Shown in pieces: positions 1 through 23,700 of a DNA stretch of 64,000 nucleotides. The notes below the pieces were generated by a model that did no database searches, was not told the DNA's origin, and saw only the letters and a list, made by a program, of their open reading frames with translations. The position numbers and the translations under genes were made by a program. The stretch's first letter is position 1. Every line of letters starts with the position of its first letter. The stretch is from Tubulanus polymorphus (taxonomy: Eukaryota > Nemertea > Palaeonemertea > Tubulaniformes > Tubulanidae): positions 1,164,631 to 1,228,630 of the forward strand of contig NC_134033.1 of the NCBI RefSeq assembly GCF_964204645.1, given 5' to 3'.

Positions 1-70
1 ATCAAGTTGCCTATACACTGGTTATTATCAGAATGTGGAGTTAAGTTCAGAAAGGTTACAGTTTCTCTAC

Positions 71-11587
<11,517 letters not shown>

Positions 11588-12509
11588 TTTAATTCGGATG
11601 AGCTAATTACGCGTATTAAGATTTTACAAAGTCCAAAGGCCAAAACGTCTATTAGCGTCATCGGAATCCGAAAAAAGCGAATACTTTTTACTAAAATGTT
11701 GCCCTTTTGATCTTCAAAATCGACTCCTAAAAAGCAAAATCTTATCATAACCAACATTTTTATTTAGTAGGCTAGTTAAGCTAACAACGCGTTTTCGGAC
11801 TATCAAGTCCAAATTCGCGTATTAGGGTTTCACAAGTCTTGACAACTAGAACTCGACTCGAAATATAGTGAAAATTTTTCGCTAAAATGTTCAGTTTTTC
11901 GTTAGACAACGCCTGAAAACCAGACCGGAATTTACAGAAAGGAGGCAGATTACTGTAATTTCCAAAGTATATCTAATTCCCCGGCTGTTAATTACTGTAA
12001 ACGCGTTGATTTTATTGAAATGTGTCGGGTATCTGGAATAAAAAGTAGTCTTCGCTCCGTCACTTAACTGACGCATCCTGATAGTAACTGAGTGAAATAT
12101 CTTCGATTTGATTTAGGAAAAGAAACAGGGCACAGAAACCCTACCCCAAGAATAAAAGAAATGTAATCCACAAATGACTGAGTTTTTAAGTTCCAAATCA
12201 CCTAATATAGGCCTAATTCATACAACAAGGACAAGAACTGACAAAAAAAAGAAGGTTTAAAGACAAGTTGGATCTCAGCCTTACTCAGATCGGCGTCAAC
12301 TAATCCTTAAAGTCTAACCCAAATCTGAATATTTTAATCAGTTTGAGGAATAAATCCGTTAAAATTAATGAAAAAATTAAATCCATTTAAACCTTTTTTG
12401 TCCGATTCCGGAAATTTCTAACATTAGTTTACCTTATTGATTTCCAGCAGCAGCAGGGCGAGGTAGTGTTGATTTCTGACGACAGGGGGAGCTGTTACTC
12501 GATGAAACG
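11588..12509. promoter_or_regulatory. Divergent intergenic spacer between U2SURP and the WD40-like gene
   Basis: The two start codons point away from each other across 922 bp, so this interval must hold both 5' UTRs and probably both promoters, perhaps shared. I see no convincing TATA box, no long repeat and no coding sequence. An unrecognised upstream non-coding exon is possible on either side. The bidirectional-promoter reading is inferred from geometry only. Confidence 0.4.
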
Positions 12510-15500
12510 ATGACGTTCAGACCGGATACGATTCAATCGCGTTACGATTTCCTCGACGTTTCGCCGCGATCGGACGTGAAAAATCGCAACAATCGTTTAT
12601 ACGACGACGATGATTTATACCTAGCAGACGGACGGGCGACAGCTCGAATCGACAAACTACTTCTAGACAGGTTCGATTACAGTTTTCTGCTTCGATTTTT
12701 TTCCCTCGGTTTCTTGATTCGGGAATCAAAATTCAACCCTCCATAAATGTTTATCCCTTGCTATGATTCTTTTGAAAAAAATAAGATTTTTATGTTAAAG
12801 TTACATGATTCTTTTGTCGCTGTTAAAGTTATTTTCAAAGTTTTTAAGATATTGATTTTTTATTGTTTTACATAGCTCTAGGCAACCAAATCCGTTATAT
12901 GACGGAACCGACAAACTTCGCTTGCGGCCAGATATTCTGGTGAGTTTAGCTGACTGGATTTGATGATGAGAATTTCTATTTGAAATAACATTGTCTTTGA
13001 TTAAATTAGATTTTGTATTCTATGTTAACCCTTTCAGCGCCGACTAATTCATTCCCTAAAGTGATTAATAAACCCCTTATTATGAAAATTTTGATTCATA
13101 AAATCATGAATTATAATTTGAAAATTGCGCTGAAAGGGTTAAGGATTTTTGTAAAGTCTTTCCCTCCCTTACCTTATCCGTTAAATTTTCAGGCGAAATT
13201 GGAACAGAAGATATATTTACCGAAACAGATGAGATATTTCTTCGGACTTGATCGAGCTAAAAACCTTGCATCGCTCTCTTACGGTACAGACAAACAGATC
13301 ATTTCCATTCAATGTGCTTGAAATCTTACTTTGATGGATACAAAAAAGATGCCAGCCTCCATAAATCCCCCTATGACATCATCTGTATGCAGTCGGAATG
13401 AATACCTAATCATTTACTAATATGCTTGAAATATTATTCTGATGTGCACAAAAAGATATCTTTAGTTTTTTTTCACGATAAGATGTCTGCTTCCATGAAT
13501 CCCCCTATGATATCATCAAATTGATTGAAAAAACCTTCCTATCTTTGGTAGATTTCTCAAACAAAATATGTCTGCCTCTATAAATCCCCCTCTATGACAT
13601 CATCAAATTGGTTACTAGTGATCTGGTCACTTCTAGAAAAAATGGCTGCTTCCGTAAATCCCCCTATGACATCACCAAATTGTCTGCTGACTGATCTTCA
13701 GAACCTTCGTGGAAAGATTACCACTTCAATAAATCCCCCTATGACATCATCTTATTTCTTAGATGAGTCGGTGCCTCGTAATATTAAGTACAAGGAACAG
13801 GGATTGGTCGAACAGGTGCTCGAGGAACGAACGCAAGCTTACGAGAAAAACCACGAAATACATCAACAGAAATTAAAGTACGTAATCCAAATACAGGCTA
13901 AATATAAAGATGATATCTTGTTTCTCCTAATCGGCCGGGTCACTTTTGTAAAATTCAATGAAATTTGTTATGAGTTCATTTCCAATCCGATAGCTGCTGT
14001 GTGTTTGTTATTGTTAGTTCGATCATGATTTAAAAAAAAGAGTAATGTACAGGGTAGATAGGCTGTCAGGCGGGTAAACTTTCAAACTCAGCAGAAATGA
14101 GAAACAAGGTATCATTTCTTTGGTCAAATATTCAAAAAAGTTTCATTTTATGTGGAATCGGTTTTAAAACGCAGTTTCTCAATGTTTTCTTTCTTGTAGA
14201 CAGTTGAATGAACAACGCGATGTTTTGGTGCAAGCGCGAAACGAAGTCAAAAAACATCTACGAAAACTCGCCAAAAAACCCCCGACTCCACCATTTTCAG
14301 GTGAGCTAGAAACCCCCCCTCCCCGGACCCCAGCGTTCTCAGGGGAGCTAGAAACCCTCCTCCACTGACTCCACCATTCTCAGGTGAGCTAGAAACCCTC
14401 CTCCCCCAATTACCCCCATTTTCAGGATTCTCATTCATTGTTAAAATGTTCAATATTTTAACGATTTATTTCTCAGATGATGATGATGATGCTGATAGGA
14501 AGGAGGAATTTGATGAGGAGGAAAGGAGGGCTCCTAGCGCTGAAAGTGTTCACAGTATTAGTTCGATAATTCAACGCACGAAAATCGCGATTCCTCGACA
14601 AAACTGGAAATACAAACAATTACGGTAAGAGTCTTATCAATTCTAACTGTGTGGAAGACTTACATAGTTCCACGTGGAACCGGATCCTTAACTGTGGAAT
14701 TGGATCCAGTAACTGTGGAACTTGGTTCAGTAACTTGGTTCAGTAACTGTGGAACTTGATCCAGCTGAGTCCAGTAACTGTAGAACTGGATCCAGTAATT
14801 GTGGAACTGGATCCAGTCACTGTGGAACTGAATCCAGTAACTGTGGAACTGGATCCAGAACTGTGGAACTGAATCCAGTAATTGTGGAACTGGATCCAGT
14901 AATTGTGGAACTGGATCCAGTAACTGTGGAACTGAATCCAGTAACTTGGTTCAGTAACTGTGGAACTGAGTCCAGTAACTGTGGAACTGAGTCCAGTAAC
15001 TATGGTATATTGAATATTATTGTGTATTATTTCAGTGAGTTACACAGTCGAGAAATGACTCGATTACGGAAACTTCACGAACCGTATCGCGGAGAACTCG
15101 GCGTCGAATCGTACGAATCGTGGCAGATTCACGATTACGAGATCTCGCGAGGAATCGTCGAGGATCTCGTCGATAGTTTCCTCGATACGTATTTCAAACC
15201 GGCGATCACCGCTGAGAGCAAAGACGCTCAAATGTATCCTTTAAAACAACTCAATTAAAAGTTTGACGAATTGTTTGCAGTTTACCCTCACCCGCCCTGC
15301 GCAGTGAACTAAAAGTTATAGAAAATGTTGGAATTCTTAATTTGGCTTTTGATGTTTTTGTCCGGAAACAAGTAATTGGGGTTCAAGTTAAAACAGACCT
15401 ATAAAATCAGTCCCTACAGGATTGAAGCTAAAACTGGTCTAGAAAACCAGCCACTGCATGGTTCAAGTGTAGACTGGGCCCTCTCTTGTGAAGCAGCAAC

Positions 15501-18500
15501 CAAGTCTATAAAACCAGTCCCTGTTGGGTTCAAGTTAAAACTGGTTTATACAACCAGACCCTGCAGGGTTCAAATTGAGACTGGTCTATAAAACCAGCGC
15601 CTGCAGGTTTCAGATTGAGACTGGTCTATAAAACCAGCCCCTGCAGGTACAAGTTAAAACTGGTCTATAAAACCAGCCCCTGCAGGTTTCAAATTGAGAC
15701 TGGTCTATAAAACCAGCCCCTGCAGGTACAAGTTAAAACTGGTCTATAAAACCAGCCCCTGCAGGGTTCAAATTGAGACTGGTCTATAAAACCAGCCCCT
15801 GCAGGGTTCAAATTGAGACTGGTCTATAAAACCAGCCCCTGCAGGGTTCAAATTGAGACTGGTCTATAAAACCAGCCCCTGCAGGGTTCAAATTGAGACT
15901 GGTCTATAAAACCAGCCCCTGCAGGGTTTAAGTTAAAACTGGTCTATAAAACCAGCCCCTGCAGGGATTGGACTGATAATGAAGGATTTTAGTTGGTGGG
16001 TGTCATTGGAACCGTTCAAAGTTTCTTCTTAACGTACGAGAAAGTGCTTTGATCGAAGCCGAACAGAAACAGATGGATCTACAGTGGAAAGCGTTACAAC
16101 ACGAGAAACTCGTTCAGCTGATCAGCGAGGAACAGTTGTTACACGTAACTAGGGAACTAGCGGTCGAAGCGTGCAAAGAGTTCCTGTATATATCCAGCAT
16201 GGCGACGCACATGTCAAATCTATTAGTCATGAGACAAGCTGAGGTTAGTAATATTTATTATTATCATTATTTTTATTATTCATTTTGTCTTCATAATTCA
16301 CATATGCCTGATACCTAATGCAAAATGATATTTGTAAAAAAAAAACAGGTTCCTGTAATGACAGGAACCTAGATAGAGCCAGGCTGAATACCCACCCGCA
16401 TGGGATATCCAGGTTGCTGTGGAACTGGATCACTTACAATTGTGGAACTGAATCCTGAGTTTAGTAAAAACTCGAACTCAAAATTTTGAAACTGAATCCA
16501 GAGTTCAGAGTTTAGTTATGACAATAAAACTGGATCCTGAGTTCATTTTCAACGTTTTTACTCTTAAAGATTCAAATTAGACTCAGAACGTTGAAACTGG
16601 ATGCTGAGTGGGAAAACAGTTCGTAGAGTACCGTAGTTTCGAAAGTCAAGGCTCAAAAACAAGAAAAAAGAACTTAAGTTTAAAAAAAAAATATTCATTG
16701 ATTCTGAATAATTTTGCGACTTGTTTTATTTTGTAGCACGTGACGACAAACGATCCGTCTGGTCGCGACCCGAACGACTCTTTATTCCCGGTCGTCACGA
16801 ACGGTTACTTCCAAGCGACGAACCTACGCGACCGTCAACGTGCCGACGTCTACGCTCACTGTCAACACCTGACGTACGTCGCTGCAGACGACGAAGACGC
16901 GCTGGTCGTCGACGACGACGACCAGGACGCGGAGACGATCGATTACGATCGCGTCGTGCCGGTCGAACTGCTCGATACCGACTCGCATCCGTACGACTCG
17001 CCCGATGAGAAACTCGCGAAGGAACGTCTCGATCGGTATCGGCGTAAAGAGCTGCAATACTGGTCGAAATTAACCGCACGAGTCTTCTCGTTGACCTTGA
17101 ACTCTCGACCGAGTCGTCTGCAAGCGTCGCCGTCTGCTCGGTATTTGGCAGTCGCTACGATAAAAGGTCGGTTTATGAAAAGATTATCGGGTTCAGGGGC
17201 AGATCCAGCTCCGGTCGCAATTCTCCTGTGCAATTTTGAAAATAATATGATAATTTCCTACTGGGCATTTTTTCCACCCTCAACCAATAAGACAGCGCTT
17301 GTATTCTCTTAAATGCCTAGAAATTTTCCAGACCCTTCTTTAGGCTGTGTGGATGCTCAACTTTCCCTTTTCAGTATATAATCCCTTTTCATTTCTTTGT
17401 ACTTCTGTCAAAGCCTCCCCTGGATCCGCCCTTCGTTAATTTTCCAATCTTGGTAAACCATAAATAAAGTCTTGTTTTCAATGTTTTGGTACGGGAAGAT
17501 TTCCACTTTTATACAAACTCTTGACTTTCTGAATGTACTAGCTTAAAGAATGAATTTCGATGTTTTTGTTTTTTTAAGGTGATTTGTTCGTTTACGATTT
17601 GCACAAACAGCCGTGGCAACCGGTGCGTATTTACAGAGAACAGCAGACGTCGTCGTCATCGTCGAAACTGTCGTCTGCTATCTCAGAAATCGCGTGGAGT
17701 CTGGACGAAGCTCAAATCATCACAATCAACGACGGGGTACATAGGGATAGAAAGAACAATTTTTTTTGGCGAGAAACTTTAGAGAAAGTGTTTTCAAAAT
17801 TTAATAAATTGCCCATGGGCAAAGTGTGGTTTACCTTGAAAGCTAGAGGTTGTTTGGGGTAAGGGCATTGCTTGAAAAATCTTTTTAATTCGTGACTTCA
17901 AAGTTCTATTGTATTTCATCTTTCTCAAAGAAATATTTTGTAGTCAAATAAGACCAAAAATATACATTTGTTTGGTCCACGTCCAAAATTTCGTAGGGTA
18001 CAGGTAGGCGCGGCAGGGAAACTATTTTATATTTTCAAAGAAATATTTTTCACAATATGAAAAAATATTCAAATAAAATTCATATGATGTCACATATCAG
18101 AGAGTGGCTGAATATTGAGTCTTGGGAACGAAACCTCTTCCAATGTATGGCCGTGGAATCTAAAACACCGGAGCGTAGTATTAGATCGTTTTAAATCCTG
18201 GAATTTACTACTACAATATTCAGACCTCGACCTATACCTATAGTTTGCTGCTTAATATTTTCAGGTCACAAGAAATTACAATTTATTATAAATTATATCA
18301 AACAGAAAACATAGCGCTCATCTTCTGTTGATGAAATGTCAGACGCGCCAGCAGGCAGCGTTTACAGTATCACTATAGTAGTGTATACTGTACGAGCGTG
18401 TGTTTGTGTATGCAACAGTCTATAGCACAGTCTATAGGCCTTGTGTAAGTGAATGTTCGCTTGTACTTCAGTCTGGATCAAATTGATCACCGGGTATCAA

Positions 18501-20671
18501 AATGAAACAATACCTATGGCGGACAATAATTACATTCTCATCAGCAATGAGCATTTGAAATTTGCACGTACGGCACCTAGTCCAATGAAACGTTCGCCAT
18601 TCTATGGCTTTCCCATGATTATTTTAGTAGCGCCGGAATTCCCCGTATATCCCAAAAACAGCCAATCACATTCGCTCGTAGAGACAACGCCCCTCAAACG
18701 AGGTCATTGCAATTATATACGCGAGAGCTAAGAATTTTCCCGCCAAAAACAGTTTTTTGTAGAATTTAAACAATGTTGACCATGTCATCGACGGAGGTTC
18801 GCCATATCTTTAATCGCGTCGATTATACGTCGTTTAAGCCGAGAACCAAATAGACAAATGCTCACATAAAAAAACGTACCACGATTTTACATGAATTGGC
18901 TCAATGCCAACTTCATATCGCTGACAAAGGTAAACCAAAAACCAGGACCTGGTTTCATAGACTGAGTATCAAAGTTATCCCTTGGGGTAAATCATCAATC
19001 TGGATGACAACCACCGTAGTAACAATGAGAAACACGGGCTATAACTGACAAATTTCAAAATATTCCCAGGGACTAATTTTCTTCATCATCTATGAAACCA
19101 GGCCCTGGTAAAGTTGCCATTGGCTGCTTCATGTTTTCAATAAGCTCAACAATTAAAACGGTTTTTGGTTTGGTCACTATTGGTTAATCCTTATTATCAA
19201 CAGACGCGTTAAACTAGACGAGTTAAACTGGGTTCTTTTTCTATATTTGGCCTAGTCGAAATTAGTAACTTCAGAATCTTCAGAAAAAGTGCAATAATCA
19301 AAATTGTTTTAAGATTTTTATCGCAGTAACTATGATAACTTCATGATTGTTTTATCGTTAATTTTGGTTTGTAGGGTTTGGTGAATGTTTGGGGATTTCA
19401 GACGGGTCTATTCGCACCGTCTGCTGCTCAGGAGACCACCACGTCTGCCGCTGTCCCGGCAACGGCCCTGAAATCGACGAAAGACGACCTCGGCGCGAGG
19501 GTTCCCGTTCCGCTCGCGCAAATATCGATGGACAAACAAAAACAAGCTCTAGTCTTCAATGCAGGTCGGTGTTCGTTAACGTAGTTATCTCTCGGGCCGC
19601 GGTTTGGGCAAAATATCAAAATCTAGTTCCAAATATTTTCATTCATAGTTTGTTCACTAATTGAGGGAGTCAATAAGCAGAAAAAAAATTGTCCTTTGAA
19701 CCCAGAACTGTGGAATTGGGTCCAGAACTGAGGAACTAAATCCAGAACTGTGGAACTGAGTCCAGAACTGTGGAACTGGGTTCAGAACTGTGGAACTAAA
19801 TCCAGAACTGAGGAATTGGGTTCAGAACTGTGGAACTGGGTTCAGAACTGTGGAACTGGGTTCAGAACTGTGGAACTGGGTTCAGAACTGTGGCACTGAG
19901 TCCAGAACTGAGGAATTGGGTTTAGAACTGTGTAACTGGTTCCAGAACTGAGGAACTGGATCCTGAATGGTGAAAAAGGGTGTCCCAAGCCAACCAGAAC
20001 TGGGTTTCAAATTGTCAAACTGGCCACAACTGTGAAACTAGATCCTTCTGCGTATTGTCGATGAAATTGTAAATATTGTTTGTTCAATATTCTATCATTC
20101 AGGTCCGTTTGCTGAAATTCGCGTACATGATGAACTATACTCACCTTGTTTGGCTCAGTTTCATACGTGTTTATCACTGATGGGAGTTCAGGTACAAAAA
20201 CCAAACCAAATCTCTTTCAAAAATCATTGTGCATTATGTTAGGATTAATTTTTCGAGGATTGTTATTTTCGTTTGTTCGTCGTTAGAGGTCGATATGTTT
20301 ATCGTTGGAGAACGGAGACGTATTGAAATGTGAGTTAGAGAAACGTTTATACGCCGCGTCGGACGGATTCACGGAATCGACGAGAATTCTCGACGAAAAT
20401 GTAAGAATAAAACATCATGGGGGGGGGGCAGTCGCTCAAAAAGTGGTTAAAGATAACCGGTGGATAAATACCATAGTAACGATGAAATTTCAATTGTCAC
20501 TATGTCAACTATCCACTGGTTAACTCTAGCCAACTTTTGAGCAAACTCAATTCATTTTCAATTGACTTAGCCCCCAGGTTAAAGGTAATACCAGTCTATA
20601 AAACCGGGCCCAGCTGTTTTATGGTGACAATTTTTGTCCCTCTTAACAGGACCTTAAATCATGTTAATTAT

Positions 20672-20715
<44 letters not shown>

Positions 20716-23700
20716 TTATTATTATTATTATTATTATTATTTTCTGATAGAATTACAACAAGTTATAATAATGATATTTCTAACATAAGATGTTGTAATA
20801 ATACAGCAGGGAAAGGCTAGAAAAGCAAAGCTTGTGGTATAACCCACCCTCGGATTCATGCATTACTCTCTTAACATCTCTCTTAACCCTTTCAGTGCTG
20901 ACTACTTAATACCCTATAGTGCTGAAGATAATTTGAAAATTCTGAAAAATTCCATCCTAGCGTGTTGAACAACGGGAATACCACTGTAGTGCATCTACAC
21001 CGTGGTGCGGTGTATCGTTAGTTACTTGTATTTCACTATGTCTGATAGGTGCTGCCATTTTTCAAGAGATAATTACTAATTACATCAATACACCGCAGTG
21101 CGGTGTACTAGCAAAATCTATCACTGATTTATACACTGCACTGTGGTGTAGACGCACTGAAAGGGTTAACAGTTAGTTTGTTTTTCTTACTTTATCCATT
21201 ATTTTCTTGTTGTTTGTTGTATTTCAGTTGAGAACGTCAGTGCCTAGTCATATCGCGGCCGAAGTTGAAACTGAATTGTTGCGAGCTCATAAATACCCGC
21301 TCATACACATCGGTGTCGTCTGCTCGACTCAGAATCTGTTCACGCTCGATAATAAAGGATTTCTATTCGTTTGGAGATACAGCAGGTACTGTATTGATTA
21401 TCAATCTAATCTTACAGACCGCAGCCACTTTCCGCCCATTTATAAATCCCTTGAGATTTCCCTGATTTTTCCATGTGATTACACGAAATTCCCCTGAGAG
21501 TGAATCTGAGAGTTTTCCTGGATTTATCACATTCATTACATTTATTAAATTTATCACATTTCCTGATTTTTTTCTCGATTTTTTGCTGATTCCCTGGACC
21601 CAGTTCCGCAGTTGTGATTTAGAGTTAACTCTGAGTTAAAGTTAGTTCATTTTCAATGAGTTAACTCAGAGTCAAATCTTAACTCACAACTGTGGAATTG
21701 GACCCTGAGTTTTCCAGGTCACCCTGCTTTCCTAGGATATGCCCCTGAGATTCATGAATTCACTATTGTTTTTACAGTCTCGAGGTGACTGAATACGGCT
21801 GGCTCCAGCCTCATCGTAAATTCCGTATTGATTTAACTAAAGTCATGTACGAACCGCAAGAAACGGCAAAACCAAATGTAAGTCGAACTTCTGCACACTG
21901 TAGACTCCTTGAAATAAAAATGGTAACCTCCATAAACCCCCTATGACATCATCAAATTTGCTTCTAGTGATTTGAAATATGTATAGTTCCTAACAGAAAA
22001 GATGTCTGCCTTCAAGAAATTCCCCTATGACATCATCAAATTGCCTTCTATTGATTTGAGCTACAATGGATCCTAACTGAAAAGATGGTTGCCTCCTTAG
22101 ACCCTCTATGACATCATCAAACGCCATGTGATTTTAACTCTAGGTCTTAACACTCACAGAACAGATGGCTGCCACCATAATTCCCCATATGACATCATCG
22201 AACATCTTCTGCTTTTAGATAATATTCAGTGATAAGTTGAGCAGTAAACCACGAACTCGACAGCAGATCGTTAGAGAACGGCAGACGGCTCAGGAAGAGT
22301 TGGATCGAGCTCATTTAGTGAATCCTTGGCATCAGGAATACGTGGCTGACAGAGATCTCATGGTACGTTATACGGGGGGAGGATCTCGGGGAGGTTGAAC
22401 AGAGGGAGGATCTCAGGGAGGTTGGACGGGGGGAGGATCTCGGGGAGGTTGCACGGGGAGGGGCCTTAAAGAAAGGGAAGTGTTTAAAACAGCAACACCG
22501 AAGACCACAAGTGGGTTGCACCATCGGGATTAGATATTTATCATGAAATTCATCCAAAAGGCCGCAACTATCTACAGGGTGTCTCAAAAATAATAATTTA
22601 ATTCATTAGTAACCTTAAGGCAAAGGGTTACATATTTTCTGAGACACCCTGTACAGTTTTCACACTGTCTTGACAGAAGGCGACATATCAGTTGTACTGT
22701 GGAACCAGGACCAGCACCTTGTTCCACAGTTCAGAATCCACTTCTACGGTAATAACTATGAACTCAGTTCCACAGTTCTGAATCCGGTTCCACTTTTCTG
22801 AATGCAAATCCACAGTTACTGGACCCATTTCCACATTTACTGGGCTCAGTTCCACATTTACTGAACGCAGTCCACAGTAACTGGACTCAGTTCAGGCTTT
22901 AGTTCCGAAGCTCTTCATTTTTTTTTGGCAGACGCGAATCTATCGTCCAGACGAACAGATCACGGAGTCGGGTGGATTGTTCCACGTCACCGTTAAACAT
23001 CACTCTACGAATCAACTAGCTACGTACATCACGCGAGTCTACAAACCGATCAGAGTAAAGTCTACGCGATTCTACGGCAGTCGACAAACAGCAGACGGAC
23101 GATTCCTCATCCTGCTTTTACTGTTCCCTACTCATCTACCGAAACGTGAGTAGTCCGAAAAAAATTGATTATTCGACTATTTTATTTCCGGCCTTAGTTC
23201 ATACTATTGCATTCGATCAAACACAACTTAAGACCAGATTTAAGACAATCTTTAGACTCAAGTTAACAAAGATGAGTTCAGAAAGAGAAGCTTAAGACCG
23301 GTTTCAATATCTAAGAGAACTAAGACCTGGCTCTTTAACAACCGGAATTGAACTACAGTAAACTCTGCTTAAGTCTGATCTTTTGCGACCACAAAAATGT
23401 GTCCGACTTGAGTGATATCCGAGTAGATGTTATGTATTTCATATAAATAGTGTCACAAAAAATATTTCAACGAACATCATAGTTCGAGTCTACTGTAATT
23501 TGAATCAATAGCCTGCATAAATCCCCCTATGACATCATCAAATCATCTACTAGTAACTCCAGATGAGATGGCTGTCTGCATAAATCCCCCTATGACATCA
23601 TCAAAAAATATTTCAACGAACGTCATAGTTCGAACGGTTTTCCGATTCGAGCAGAGTCTACTGTAATTTGATTCGATAATGTTAACTGGGTCTACAACTG

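Noticed and set aside
14749-15258. 169-codon ORF as one protein
   Set aside because: The first half is satellite translation. The true exon is 15036-15233, bounded by splice sites in phase with its neighbours.
16721-17233. Several overlapping Arg-rich ORFs on both strands
   Set aside because: They are shadows of the GC-rich exon 16737-17166, where CGA/GAC codons leave all frames open.
18453-18731. 92-codon ORF in the long intron of the WD40-like gene
   Set aside because: Exons 17579-17736 and 19375-19564 join in phase without it, it lacks splice borders, and the wording matches no family I know.
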